Origin: Paenibacillus sp. FSL H8-0079
GTDB lineage: Bacteria > Bacillota > Bacilli > Paenibacillales > Paenibacillaceae
NCBI RefSeq assembly: GCF_037991315.1
Contig: NZ_CP150300.1
Span: 5,642,001-5,706,000, forward strand
Length of the DNA stretch: 64,000 nucleotides
Direction of reading: 5' to 3'
The notes below the pieces were generated by a model. That model was given only the letters and a program-made list of their open reading frames with translations, did not search any database and was not told the origin of the DNA. Each line of letters begins with the position of its first letter. Positions within the stretch are counted from its first letter, which is position 1. This document shows, piece by piece, positions 44,502 to 53,583 of the stretch. The position numbers and the translations under genes were made by a program.

Positions 44502-45314
44502 TTAGCGTTGGTGCTCCAGACGGTGTGCCACATGCAGTGTCGGGCCAACAAAACGGTTCAGCGGGAATCCGCCGGCAATCGCTTTGGTCACGAAGGCTTT
44601 ACCTTCACGAACAGCCTCTTTCACTGAAAGACCACGAGCCAATCCTGCGGTAATCGCCGCAGACGTCGTGCAGCCCGCACCATGCGTATATCCGGAGCCG
44701 ACAACATCGGCTTCAAACCATTCGTAGTTGGTTCCATCATAGAGTAGATCCATTGCTTTACCCGGGCTAATTACACCTCTGTCCTTGATCAGAACATGCT
44801 TTGAGCCATGGGCATGAATTGCTGCTGCCGCTGCTTCCATCTGTTCTTTAGAGCGAATCGGTCCACTCTTCGCCAGTTGGGATGCTTCGAACAGATTAGG
44901 TGTAACCAGATCGGCACCTGGCAGCAGGAATTCGATCATTGCTTCCGTATTTTCCGGTTGCAGTACTTCGTCCGTACCTTTGCAGACCATTACCGGATCG
45001 ATCACGATCTGTGGCAGACCACTGCGGCGAATATGCTTCGCTACCAGTTCAATAATATCTACAGAACCGAGCATACCTGTCTTCATTGCATCAAAACCGA
45101 TGCCATCAAGAACAGTGCGAAGCTGCGCTTCTACTACATTTAATTCCACAGGAAAGACCTGGTGATCCCATGTATCGGGCTCCATTGCCACAACCGTAGT
45201 CAGTACGGTCATACCATACACACCCAGCTCCTGAAAAGTTTTCAAATCAGCTTGAATCCCTGCACCGCCGCTCGTGTCCGAGCCAGCTATTGTTAATGTT
45301 TTTGGAATCGTCAT
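44502..45314 (-). CDS. pdxK: Pyridoxal/pyridoxine kinase of the ThiD-like class
   Basis: 270 residues of the ribokinase fold. Databases usually name this group bifunctional HMP kinase/HMP-P kinase, but the features match the Bacillus subtilis PdxK class: HQVFPV, DPVMVCKGTDEVL, YTHGAGC and NRFVGPT near the C-terminus. The two cysteines of the dual-cysteine mechanism described for this class are present as Cys111 and Cys215. It phosphorylates pyridoxal or related B6 vitamers with ATP; HMP kinase activity is possible. It stands alone between terminators and is not among thi genes, which also favours PdxK. Confidence 0.85.
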   Translation of the reverse strand: MTIPKTLTIAGSDTSGGAGIQADLKTFQELGVYGMTVLTTVVAMEPDTWDHQVFPVELNVVEAQLRTVLDGIGFDAMKTGMLGSVDIIELVAKHIRRSGLPQIVIDPVMVCKGTDEVLQPENTEAMIEFLLPGADLVTPNLFEASQLAKSGPIRSKEQMEAAAAAIHAHGSKHVLIKDRGVISPGKAMDLLYDGTNYEWFEADVVGSGYTHGAGCTTSAAITAGLARGLSVKEAVREGKAFVTKAIAGGFPLNRFVGPTLHVAHRLEHQR

Positions 45315-45419
45315 GGTAGTTGCATTCTCCTTTGTGTCTCAGTTGACATTATCCTATCCCTTGTACGAGCGGATGTCAATGGCATCTGAAGCCACACAGA
45401 GCATGGTTTTCCGAATGAA

Positions 45420-46127
45420 TCAATTCACATCTTTGGTCTCCAAACGAACCATGGACATCGAAGCAATCCATATACCTACAGCTCCAAGGGTCAGCGGGAT
45501 AACAATAAGCGAATGAATGGAAACTTCCGACCCGTTGAATCCGGAGCAGACAATCGAAACTAGCAAAATGGACGAGACCATTGTCGCTGTAACAGAATGC
45601 TTACGCATACCGAAGAATAGGGGAATGAGTGCCATACACGCAGCCGATAAAGAACTGATACTGTACTTCACCAGAAGTCCCAACATATCCCGATTGCTCA
45701 GTGATTCAGGAATGAAGGAGTAGAATTGATTAACAATCAACAGCAGTGAACCCATCAACAGATCGGTAACCATAATCATCACAAATGTAAAACCAAACAC
45801 GATAATCAATTTGGCCGCGATGATTTTATGACGCTGGATGGGATAGGTGAACATGACGTTCATGGTTTTATTTCGATACTCACTGATCACCAGCTTGGAT
45901 AATAAAGCTCCTGCAAATATGATGAAGGTCGCTCTCACAAATGTATCGATAATTATAAAGGCGGTCTGGTAATCGGCATAGGCATAATCTTCTGCTCCCA
46001 CATCCATGAATCCAATCATAATCAGGAAAAGAAGAATGGCTATGTTGGCAATACCTGCACCTGCAAAATTACGTGCAAAGCGGTGCTTCCGCATCTCAAG
46101 TCTGATTAGTTTAAGCAACGTCTTCAT
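45420..46127 (-). CDS. ABC-2 type transporter permease (bacitracin/lantibiotic exporter type)
   Basis: 235 residues with six predicted helices in the ABC-2 fold (LVISEYRNKTMNVMFTYPIQRHKIIAAKLI near 80-108 is the coupling region). It resembles BcrB/YydJ-like permeases that pair with BcrA-type ATPases to expel or sense antimicrobial peptides. It overlaps the ATPase gene by 17 bases, so translation is coupled. Last gene of the RR-HK-ATPase-permease operon. Confidence 0.85.
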   Translation of the reverse strand: MKTLLKLIRLEMRKHRFARNFAGAGIANIAILLFLIMIGFMDVGAEDYAYADYQTAFIIIDTFVRATFIIFAGALLSKLVISEYRNKTMNVMFTYPIQRHKIIAAKLIIVFGFTFVMIMVTDLLMGSLLLIVNQFYSFIPESLSNRDMLGLLVKYSISSLSAACMALIPLFFGMRKHSVTATMVSSILLVSIVCSGFNGSEVSIHSLIVIPLTLGAVGIWIASMSMVRLETKDVN

Positions 46128-47034
46128 CCCCTTTTACCAACTTCATGAAGTGTTCTTCCAGGGAATGAGCCCGTTTGGATATCGATTCGATCTCAATGCC
46201 GTGTTGAATCAGCTTGGTGTTCAGTTCCGATGGAATGATTCCCGGATCATAGATTCGTAACGTTTGGTCATCGACCAGTTTATAATTACTCAAACCAAGC
46301 TGGTGTTCAATGACATAAGTCGCTTTGCGGATATCTACCGCCTGTAACTCGATGTACTCATTTTGACTTCCACGAATGCTCTCCATCGATACTTCCTCCA
46401 CCAAGCGACCGCCGCGAATGACACCAACCGTGTCCGCAATTTGCTCTATCTCGCCAAGAATGTGACTAGAGACCAACAGGGTAATGCGATACTCATTGCT
46501 AAGGCGCTTGAACAAATCTCGCATCTCCCGGATCCCTACAGGGTCCAATCCGTTGATCGGTTCATCCAAAATGAGCAGTTCGGGTGTGGTTATGAGTGCA
46601 CGAGCCAATCCCAGCCTCTGTTTCATACCCAGCGAGAAGTCCTTGACCGGTTTCTTGCCCGTATCCTTCAGCCCTACCGTTTCCATCGTGTTGTCGATGA
46701 TCTTTTTGTTGTGAAATCCCATGTATTCACAGTGAAGCTCCAGATTCTCGCGAGCAGACAGTCTATCATAGAAAAAAGGATATTCAATAATGCTGCCCAT
46801 TCGTTTCAACACTTCATAGGATGTAGGTGTAAGCTTCTCCCCAAACAGTTCAACTTCCCCTGTTGTTGGTTTGACGAGATTGGTCAGCATCTTCATGATG
46901 GTTGTTTTGCCTGCACCATTCGGACCGAGAAACCCATAGATCTCACCTTGCTTAATATTCATATTGACGTTGGATACAACCTCTACCCCTTCATATACTT
47001 TGGTCACATCTATCGTTCGTGCGATATAAGTCAT
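46111..47034 (-). CDS. ABC transporter ATPase (BcrA type)
   Basis: 307 residues from ATG 47034 with AAAGGAG upstream; the frame can be extended to 47115 but without a site. Walker A GPNGAGKT (about 39-46), signature FSLGMKQRLGLARAL, Walker B LLILDEPINGLDP, His in VSSHILGEIEQIAD, then a C-terminal extension of about 80 residues typical of peptide-exporting BcrA/LanF ATPases. It powers the permease encoded next. A two-component system precedes it, giving the classical regulated exporter arrangement. Confidence 0.9.
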   Translation of the reverse strand: MTYIARTIDVTKVYEGVEVVSNVNMNIKQGEIYGFLGPNGAGKTTIMKMLTNLVKPTTGEVELFGEKLTPTSYEVLKRMGSIIEYPFFYDRLSARENLELHCEYMGFHNKKIIDNTMETVGLKDTGKKPVKDFSLGMKQRLGLARALITTPELLILDEPINGLDPVGIREMRDLFKRLSNEYRITLLVSSHILGEIEQIADTVGVIRGGRLVEEVSMESIRGSQNEYIELQAVDIRKATYVIEHQLGLSNYKLVDDQTLRIYDPGIIPSELNTKLIQHGIEIESISKRAHSLEEHFMKLVKGDEDVA

Positions 47035-47160
47035 CGTCTTGTTCTCCTTTACGTCCCCTGTCCGGGTTCCTATATCTGTATTGTAAAGAGAAAAGTCTGC
47101 TTTTTTATTAATCAAATCTTACAAAAACCTTAAGCTTGACCGAAAATGCCAAAACAGGCT

Positions 47161-48093
47161 CTACCTGGCCTTTAACGTAACCGAAAATACAGTCCGTTGA
47201 TGTGGCACACTATGTAAATGAATACTTCCACCCATCCGCTCCACTAGCCGCTTCGTGATGGTCAGACCAAGGCCGCTGCCCTGATAGAGTCGATTGCGGG
47301 AATCCTCCAGTGTATACATGCGTTCGAACACACGACTATGCTCACTTTCGGGAATTCCCTTCCCTTGGTCCCAGATTTGTAGCATCACAGGTCCACCTGT
47401 CGAATGTTCGAGCGTTAGCCCCAGCACCTTACCCTCTGCCCCATATTTCATCCCATTGGTCATGAGATTATCCAGCACACGCTCCAGTGCTTCTTCATTT
47501 CCTTGCACGAAGATATCATCATCAGGTATATCCAGCTCCACATGCAACCCGAGATTGGTCAACATTTCATAAAAGGAGATCATCTTCAACCGGCATAATT
47601 CGCTTATATTAACTCGACTAAGCACCAGTTCCGTGTCTCCAGATTCCAGCTTTGCCAGATCGAAAAAGGAATGGATCAAACGCAAAACTTCCTGCGCCTT
47701 ATCTTGTATTTTCTCTGTCATAACTTTCCGTTCCTGATTGGTCAATGATGGACTGTGCAGCAAGGTCTCACTATAACCCAGTACAACCGTAAGCGGCGTT
47801 TTCAGATCATGCGAGATGTTGGAGAGCATATTGCGCATCTCCTTCTCCTGGTTCGCATAACCGGCCGTCGCACGGTGCGCATGGTCCAGCAGCTGGTTCA
47901 TGTCTTTCAGAAGTTGGCTAACTTGATCATCACTGTTGAATACAAGCAAACGCTCAAAGGTGCCTTGATCCAAAATAGCGGATATTTTCTCGTGAATATA
48001 AGACAGGTGTTGGCTGCGTTTCCTCAATCTCATCCACATTCCAATGACCACAATGACTAGAATAACTATTGTACTGGCAAAAATCAGTGTCAT
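47161..48093 (-). CDS. Sensor histidine kinase, small single-helix type
   Basis: 310 residues with one N-terminal helix (about 3-22), so almost no extracellular part. HisKA with His95 in SNISHDLKTPLTVVLGYSETLL and HATPase_c (about 190-305, DNLMTNGMKYG, GSGLGLTITKRL). Intramembrane-sensing kinases of this shape usually obtain their signal from the associated ABC transporter. Its ATG overlaps the response regulator stop (ATGA). The ATPase gene follows after 126 bases. Confidence 0.9.
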   Translation of the reverse strand: MTLIFASTIVILVIVVIGMWMRLRKRSQHLSYIHEKISAILDQGTFERLLVFNSDDQVSQLLKDMNQLLDHAHRATAGYANQEKEMRNMLSNISHDLKTPLTVVLGYSETLLHSPSLTNQERKVMTEKIQDKAQEVLRLIHSFFDLAKLESGDTELVLSRVNISELCRLKMISFYEMLTNLGLHVELDIPDDDIFVQGNEEALERVLDNLMTNGMKYGAEGKVLGLTLEHSTGGPVMLQIWDQGKGIPESEHSRVFERMYTLEDSRNRLYQGSGLGLTITKRLVERMGGSIHLHSVPHQRTVFSVTLKAR

Positions 48094-48806
48094 GTCTGCT
48101 CCGCCTCCAGCTTATATCCGATGCCCCAGAGTGTCTTGATATACTGGGGAGCCGAAGGGTCCACCTCCAATTTTTCACGCAGACGACGCATATGTACGTT
48201 AATGATATTTTCGTCTCCATAATAATGATCATTCCAGACCGAAGCGTAGATTTGGGCCTTCGTGAACACTTTGCCGGGATGAGTAACCAATAGCTTCAGA
48301 ATGCCAAATTCCTTGGAGGTCAGCTTGACGGGTGTACCTTCACGCTCCACCTCGTATGTCTCCATGTCGACCACAAGTCCTCCGAGGTGAATACGCTGAT
48401 CTTTAGTCACTTCAGCCACAGGCTGTGCGGTATAATTGGCGCGGCGAATCGCAGCTTTAATACGGGCAGTCAGCTCGATTAATGAGAAGGGTTTGCTCAA
48501 ATAATCGTCAGCGCCAAAACCCAGACCCAGTGCTTTGTCCACCTCCCCATCCTTCGCAGACAGAATAAGCACAGGCACCAAACTGACCGCCCGAATGGTC
48601 TGCAGCACATCCATCCCACTCTTGCGGGGCAGCATCAAATCCAAAATAACCAGGTCATACCCAGGTTGTGATTGGCTGAACTGACGCTCTGCTTCTAATC
48701 CGTCATATGCATACGTGACGTCGTATCCCTCTTTTTCCAGATAAGGTCCGACCATCTCACTAATTGAACGATCATCTTCAACAAGCAATAAGCGTTGACT
48801 TGACAC
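48090..48806 (-). CDS. Response regulator, OmpR family
   Basis: 238 residues from a GTG at 48806 preceded by GGAGGGG; the upstream frame from 48866 lacks a ribosome site. Receiver domain with Asp56 (DLVILDLMLPRKSG) and an OmpR winged helix (about 135-235, LTSKEFGILKLLVTHPGKVFTKAQIYASVW). It is the partner of the single-helix kinase and probably activates the exporter genes that follow it. Confidence 0.92.
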   Translation of the reverse strand: MSSQRLLLVEDDRSISEMVGPYLEKEGYDVTYAYDGLEAERQFSQSQPGYDLVILDLMLPRKSGMDVLQTIRAVSLVPVLILSAKDGEVDKALGLGFGADDYLSKPFSLIELTARIKAAIRRANYTAQPVAEVTKDQRIHLGGLVVDMETYEVEREGTPVKLTSKEFGILKLLVTHPGKVFTKAQIYASVWNDHYYGDENIINVHMRRLREKLEVDPSAPQYIKTLWGIGYKLEAEQT

Positions 48807-48874
48807 AAGTTCCCCTCCAACATGAACATTTTTCTTTATTACCTCACAGTTTGTTTGAATTGGCAATGATATAC

Positions 48875-48929
48875 GAAAAAACCTGACAGGAGCAACACTT
48901 TGGTATAAAGTGTGTTTCCTGCCAGGTCT
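48875..48929 (-). terminator. Terminator of the degV gene
   Basis: ACCTGGCAGG..ACACTTT and AAAGTGT..CCTGTCAGGT form a long stem followed by TTTTTT on the minus strand. Confidence 0.9.
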
Positions 48930-48959
48930 ATGAGCGACTATAGATGAAGGCTTGTGCGT

Positions 48960-49811
48960 CTAATCTCTATATCCGTTCTCGCTGTGTATCCAGCACAGTC
49001 CAATGGTTCCTGCACCTGCATGGATACTCACCACAGGGATAAACGGCATGATTTCGGTCTTTAATCTGGGCAGCAGAGCAGCAATCTGTTTTTTGATTGT
49101 GACAGCTTCTTCCTGATTGTTCGCATGCATAATGCACACATGCTTTACTTTCTCCACATCCAGCTTGAGCATATCCAGCATGCGCTCTTTCGTCCGCTTG
49201 AACGTGCGAATCTTCTCATTCACAACCACTTTGCCCTCTTCGAATCGAAGCAACAGATGGATCTTGAGCAGTTGACTGATGATCAGCTGTGTGCCCGACA
49301 CCCGCCCACTGCGGTGAAGATGCTGAAGACTGGCCGGTATGAGGTAAAAGGACATGTTATCAATCATCTGTTCAATATTTACTTTGATCTCGGCAGCCGA
49401 ACATCCCTGTTTCTGCCATTCCAGTCCTTGCATAATCATCTCACGGTGAGGATAGGCACCTGCCTTCGAATCAATTGCGGTCACCGTCACTCCTGCAATC
49501 TCTGCAGCCTGCATGGACGTATGCAGCGTTCCGCTAAGCTCTGTAGAGCAATGAATCGTAATAATCTCATCGTACTTGTCTTTGAGCGACTCATACAGTT
49601 CAATGAATTCGCCAATGGGTGGCTGCGAACTGCTCGCACGTGAAGCCTCCGCAAGTTTCTCATAGAACATTTCAGATGTAATGTCATCGGTTTCCCGGTA
49701 ACATTCTTCTCCAAATACGATGCGCAGCGGTACGATATAGATATGATTTTGCTCCGCAAAAACGGGATCCAGTGTACTAGTACTATCGGTGACCCATGCA
49801 ATTTTCTTCAT
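48960..49811 (-). CDS. DegV-family fatty acid-binding protein
   Basis: 283 residues. The DegV/FakB fold: VTDSTSTLD (about 7-15) for the carboxylate-binding Ser/Thr, ASSSQPPIGEF near 58-68, STELSGTLHTSMQAA, and RSGRVSG (about 167-173). FakB-like proteins bind a fatty acid and present it to the kinase FakA for phosphorylation before phospholipid synthesis. The nearby pssA genes are in a separate operon. Monocistronic. Confidence 0.9.
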   Translation of the reverse strand: MKKIAWVTDSTSTLDPVFAEQNHIYIVPLRIVFGEECYRETDDITSEMFYEKLAEASRASSSQPPIGEFIELYESLKDKYDEIITIHCSTELSGTLHTSMQAAEIAGVTVTAIDSKAGAYPHREMIMQGLEWQKQGCSAAEIKVNIEQMIDNMSFYLIPASLQHLHRSGRVSGTQLIISQLLKIHLLLRFEEGKVVVNEKIRTFKRTKERMLDMLKLDVEKVKHVCIMHANNQEEAVTIKKQIAALLPRLKTEIMPFIPVVSIHAGAGTIGLCWIHSENGYRD

Positions 49812-50013
49812 GACATCCTTCTCTCTTGCCGGATTGTTCGTTCTGTATCCTCAATCGTCAAGCACAAGCCCGGCGGTTTATTTAAAATTTGAATATTTCA
49901 CATTGTAAACGTTTGCGATACTACCTCTCAATTATAAATGAACGGACAGACCGTTGTCTTGTGGCGCAATCATGAACACCCCTGTTAATACCATTATTAG
50001 CTAAAAAAATGTC

Positions 50014-50042
50014 TTGCCTGTGAAGGAATAAATTGGTATGCT
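50014..50042 (+). promoter_or_regulatory. Putative promoter of the ABC exporter operon
   Basis: TTGCCT (50014-50019) and TATGCT (50037-50042) are 17 bases apart, 75 bases before the first gene start. A cre-like TGTAAACGTTTGCG lies at 49905-49918. Otherwise the 49812-50116 gap shows nothing. Confidence 0.45.
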
Positions 50043-50116
50043 GTTGTCCTTCTCTCTTTTTCGCCTTGACTGAAGTGAACGGAAACGCCGTTCAATCCAC
50101 TTATCGGAGGTGTCAC

Positions 50117-50893
50117 ATGCTTTATTTCACTCTGGCTTCCAAAGCCTACTCCCGGAATCTGCAATACCGCGGGGCACACATGGTACATAACTTGGCAAGC
50201 GCCATGTTTGGTTACATGTATGCCTGCCTCTGGATCGGCATCGGGGCCGACCATACTCTCGGAGAATATGGGACACAGGGGATGATCAGTTACATTGCGT
50301 TCACGCAATCCTCTCTCTGGATCTCGGGTTTTCTCACGAACGGATTGGGTATTCCCTTATCCGTCAGGACAGGGCAGATCGCACTGGATCTGATGAGGCC
50401 TGTTCATCTGTTCACCCACCTGATGGCACGCGAATGGGGGCAGATTGCCTACCAGTTTGTGTACAAAAGCATCCCGATCTACCTGCTCTTCTCCATTGTC
50501 TTTTCCCTGCATTGGCCCTCAGACGTTTCAACACTATTCTATGCCGCACTTGGTCTTGCCGGCGCCGCATACTTATCCATCTGTATGAACTACATCATTG
50601 GTGCTACGTCGATGTGGACCACGGAGTCCTCTTGGCTTCACTGGGGCAATCACGCGATGATGAATCTGCTGGCTGGTTTTTTCATTCCGCTGGAATGGCT
50701 ACCGAACTGGCTTGAACAACTTGCCTGGATATCACCCTACCCTTTCCTGCTCTATGTACCTACCCGAATCTATCTTGGTTTCGAAGATGGCTCCTTGTTA
50801 TGGGGAACCTTGCTTTGGTGTGTCTTTATGACGTTGATCTGTCTTGCCATCACCCAAGTGTTACGTCGTAAAGTGGAGGTACAAGGCGGATGA
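50117..50893 (+). CDS. ABC-2 type permease, first subunit (DUF990 family)
   Basis: 258 residues from ATG 50117 with CGGAGG upstream; the longer frame from 50033 is not supported. Six predicted helices of the ABC-2 fold. The pattern (AYSRNLQYRGAHMVHNLASAMFG, LDLMRPV, WLPNWLEQLAWISPYPFLLYVPTRIY) is that of DUF990-type permeases found in pairs with a NatA-like ATPase. The exported substrate is not known. It overlaps the next gene by four bases. Confidence 0.85.
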   Translation: MLYFTLASKAYSRNLQYRGAHMVHNLASAMFGYMYACLWIGIGADHTLGEYGTQGMISYIAFTQSSLWISGFLTNGLGIPLSVRTGQIALDLMRPVHLFTHLMAREWGQIAYQFVYKSIPIYLLFSIVFSLHWPSDVSTLFYAALGLAGAAYLSICMNYIIGATSMWTTESSWLHWGNHAMMNLLAGFFIPLEWLPNWLEQLAWISPYPFLLYVPTRIYLGFEDGSLLWGTLLWCVFMTLICLAITQVLRRKVEVQGG

Positions 50894-51690
50894 AACGGAC
50901 TTCCTGGTTCAATTTATATAAAATGCTCATTCGAACAAGCATCCGCAGTCGGATGCAATACAAGTTCAATTTCATCATGGCGTCCGTACTGGCCGCTTTA
51001 ATTCAGATCTCCGAGTTTCTGATGGTTGCTCTCGTGTTGCACAAATTCGGAGCCATTAAAGGCTGGTCCCTCCATGAGATCGGTTATCTCTTCGCCATCA
51101 TGACGTTATCCAAAACACTGTACCGCACATTCGGCAACGAAGTTCACCATCTGGAAAAATATTTGGTGGGCGGTGAGCTTGATCAACTGTTAACCCGTCC
51201 CATGCCCGTATTGCTGGCACTGCTTCCGCAAAACTTCCGCATTATGGCTGGGGAAGTCTTGCAAGGTGGGTTCATTCTCTGCTGGTCTCTGGCAAGCATG
51301 ATGCACAGCGGACAGATCGGCTGGACTGCCATTCCGTTCTCCCTGTTCATTATCCTAACGGGGGCAGTCATTCTCTTTTCCATCGGACTCGCTACCGCTA
51401 CACTCGGATTCTGGACCACCCGCATCGAGGAATTACAGACGATCACGGAAGATGCAGCACGAACGGCTGCCCAATATCCGCTAACGTTATATCCCAAGTG
51501 GATGTCTGGCATTCTGCTAACGGTGATTCCGGTAGGATTCGTCAACTATATTCCGTCACTCTATCTGCTGCGTGGTGAAGGAGGAGCGTGGGTCCTTGTA
51601 GTTGTTGCGGCGGTTGCCGTACTGAGCTTGGCTGCAAGTCTGCGTTTCTGGCAATTCGGTATGACCAAATATCAAAGTACAGGTAGCTAA
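50890..51690 (+). CDS. ABC-2 type permease, second subunit (DUF990 family)
   Basis: 266 residues with six helices, a sibling of the gene before (LDQLLTRPMPVLLALLPQNF, PLTLYPKWMSGILLTVIPVGFVNYIPSLYLL). The start ATG overlaps the stop of the first permease (ATGA). Two different permease subunits and one ATPase form a heteromeric exporter. Confidence 0.85.
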   Translation: MKRTSWFNLYKMLIRTSIRSRMQYKFNFIMASVLAALIQISEFLMVALVLHKFGAIKGWSLHEIGYLFAIMTLSKTLYRTFGNEVHHLEKYLVGGELDQLLTRPMPVLLALLPQNFRIMAGEVLQGGFILCWSLASMMHSGQIGWTAIPFSLFIILTGAVILFSIGLATATLGFWTTRIEELQTITEDAARTAAQYPLTLYPKWMSGILLTVIPVGFVNYIPSLYLLRGEGGAWVLVVVAAVAVLSLAASLRFWQFGMTKYQSTGS

Positions 51691-51706
51691 GGAGGCGAAA
51701 CGAATC

Positions 51707-52681
51707 ATGAACATGATCACAGCACGGCATCTGCAAAAGGAATTCAAGACCCCTGTTATTCGCGAAGGACGTTTCTCTGGATTACGTACGTTATTTTCAC
51801 GTGAATATGTGTCCAAGGAAGCGGTACGCGATATCAGTTTTGATATCGGCCCAGGTGAGTTTGTGGGTTACATCGGTCCGAACGGGGCTGGCAAGTCTAC
51901 TACGATCAAAATGTTGACAGGTATCCTGCACCCAACCTCGGGTGAAGTAAGGCTTGACGGTATGAATCCACATCAGGACAGGCGCAGAACCGTTGGTCGA
52001 CTGGGCGTTGTGTTTGGACAGCGCAGCCAGCTCTGGTGGGATCTGCCCGTGAAAGATTCATATGATATTCTGGCCGAGATGTACGGCGTGCGTGCCGAGG
52101 ATAAAAAGAAACGGCTGTCCCAGTTCGCCGAGCTGCTGGACCTTGAATCGTTCTGGACCACGCCTGTCCGTAAGCTTTCGCTTGGACAACGCATGCGTGC
52201 GGATCTCGCAGCTTCCATGCTGCATGATCCGGAATTGCTTTTTCTCGATGAACCGACGATCGGACTGGATGTGAACGCAAAGCGGAACATTCGCCAATTT
52301 CTACGCACATTAAATGAAACGTTTGGCAAAACGATTTTGCTGACTACACATGACATGGACGACATTGAGCAGTTATGTAGCCGGGTCATGGTGATTAACC
52401 ATGGTCAACTCACATATGACGGTACGATCTCATCGCTTCGCGAAACCATCGGACTTCCTACGTTGATTCGGGTAACGTTCCGGGGAGCGTTTCACATCCC
52501 GGATGTTATATCGTCCGCGATACAGATTACAACAGTGGAAGGACAGATCGTCACCATTGAGGTGAACCGGAAGGAATGGAGCACAATGGACATTCTGAAA
52601 CAGTTGGAACACTGGGGTGAGATTGAAGATGTAGAGATGAAAGAACCTGATTTTGAAGATATCATTCATCGGGTATACTAG
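51707..52681 (+). CDS. ABC transporter ATPase (NatA-like)
   Basis: 324 residues. Walker A GPNGAGKS (about 56-63), Q-loop VFGQRSQLWWDLP, signature LSLGQRMRADLAASML, Walker B LLFLDEPTIGLDV, His in TTHDMDDIEQL and a C-terminal domain of about 80 residues. It starts 16 bases after the second permease with a good AAGGAGG site and completes the exporter. Confidence 0.9.
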   Translation: MNMITARHLQKEFKTPVIREGRFSGLRTLFSREYVSKEAVRDISFDIGPGEFVGYIGPNGAGKSTTIKMLTGILHPTSGEVRLDGMNPHQDRRRTVGRLGVVFGQRSQLWWDLPVKDSYDILAEMYGVRAEDKKKRLSQFAELLDLESFWTTPVRKLSLGQRMRADLAASMLHDPELLFLDEPTIGLDVNAKRNIRQFLRTLNETFGKTILLTTHDMDDIEQLCSRVMVINHGQLTYDGTISSLRETIGLPTLIRVTFRGAFHIPDVISSAIQITTVEGQIVTIEVNRKEWSTMDILKQLEHWGEIEDVEMKEPDFEDIIHRVY

Positions 52682-52777
52682 CTTGCCTATTTTGTGATGA
52701 AATTGGATGAAGACCTGTTCTCCTGCCGTTACTTGAAAGAGGGACATGACGTACTGTAATAGCGGAGGTGAAGCGTC

Positions 52778-53455
52778 ATGCTTGTGACCAAACATGTACT
52801 GGCAGCATCCAGCGCACACGCTACTCCCTATTACATCGTACGTGGCATGATGCCGGGACCGGTGATGTTCATTACATCCGGGGTTCACGGGAATGAAACG
52901 GCGAGTATGGCCGCTGCACAAAAGCTCGCAGATGATTGTGCGACGGGTCGTCGTGTCATTCAGCGAGGGCTGCTGATTATCGTGCCACGCGTGAACCAAA
53001 AAGCCTACGCAAAGAAAATCAGAGGCAAGCCAGATCTGAATCGTACGTTTCCACGCCGTATGTCGGGCAAGTCCAAGCATCCATTGGCTGCGGCGGTTTT
53101 TCAGCTGGCGCGTGAACATCGGACCGATTGGTGGCTCGATCTGCATGAAGCCAACGGCCTATCGCAGCTTAGTTCGCGAGTGCTCGGACAGACGCTGATT
53201 ACCAATCCCGGCAGTCGGACAATTCCGGCTTGCCGAAGAGTTATCGAACGTATGAATCGGTCGATTGCGATTCGTGATCGTCATTTTAACCTCAAGCAGC
53301 ATGAATTACCGGGATCTGCCCGTACAGCGGCTTCAAGGCTATTGCAAGCTCGTTCTGTTACGGTGGAGACCTGTTGGAGTCTGAAACGCGCGACCCGTAT
53401 CAAGTATCAGACGGAGATTGTGCATCATTTTCTGCGTGAAGCGGGTATGTCATGA
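52778..53455 (+). CDS. Zinc carboxypeptidase/deacylase-like protein (AstE/AspA family)
   Basis: 225 residues without signal peptide. The M14/AstE zinc-binding motif is visible as GVHGNETAS (His and Glu near 36-39) and DLHEANG near 121, with the second His partly replaced. Members remove acyl groups from amino acids or small metabolites. The protein is shorter than typical AstE (about 320), so some peripheral elements are missing. It lies 96 bases downstream of the exporter with its own ribosome site, and ends at a strong terminator. Substrate unknown. Confidence 0.7.
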   Translation: MLVTKHVLAASSAHATPYYIVRGMMPGPVMFITSGVHGNETASMAAAQKLADDCATGRRVIQRGLLIIVPRVNQKAYAKKIRGKPDLNRTFPRRMSGKSKHPLAAAVFQLAREHRTDWWLDLHEANGLSQLSSRVLGQTLITNPGSRTIPACRRVIERMNRSIAIRDRHFNLKQHELPGSARTAASRLLQARSVTVETCWSLKRATRIKYQTEIVHHFLREAGMS

Positions 53456-53484
53456 TTGAGATCATGAAGATAGAACTAAAAGAA

Positions 53485-53536
53485 ACCTCGAACAGAGAGC
53501 ACCCGAAGTACATCCTCAGGGCTCTCTGTTCGAGGT
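53485..53536. terminator. Bidirectional terminator between convergent genes
   Basis: ACCTCGAACAGAGAGC (53485-53500) is the exact complement of GCTCTCTGTTCGAGGT (53521-53536), a 16-bp stem with T-rich sequence after it on the plus strand. It separates converging transcription units. Confidence 0.85.
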
Positions 53537-53583
53537 GTTAAATTTTGTTCCTCATTTCCATTACTCTAATAACACTTCTGCGT

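Noticed and set aside
53485..53536. 16-bp inverted repeat as possible end of an insertion sequence
   Set aside because: It is a compact hairpin between convergent genes with T-rich tail and no transposase nearby, so a bidirectional terminator explains it.
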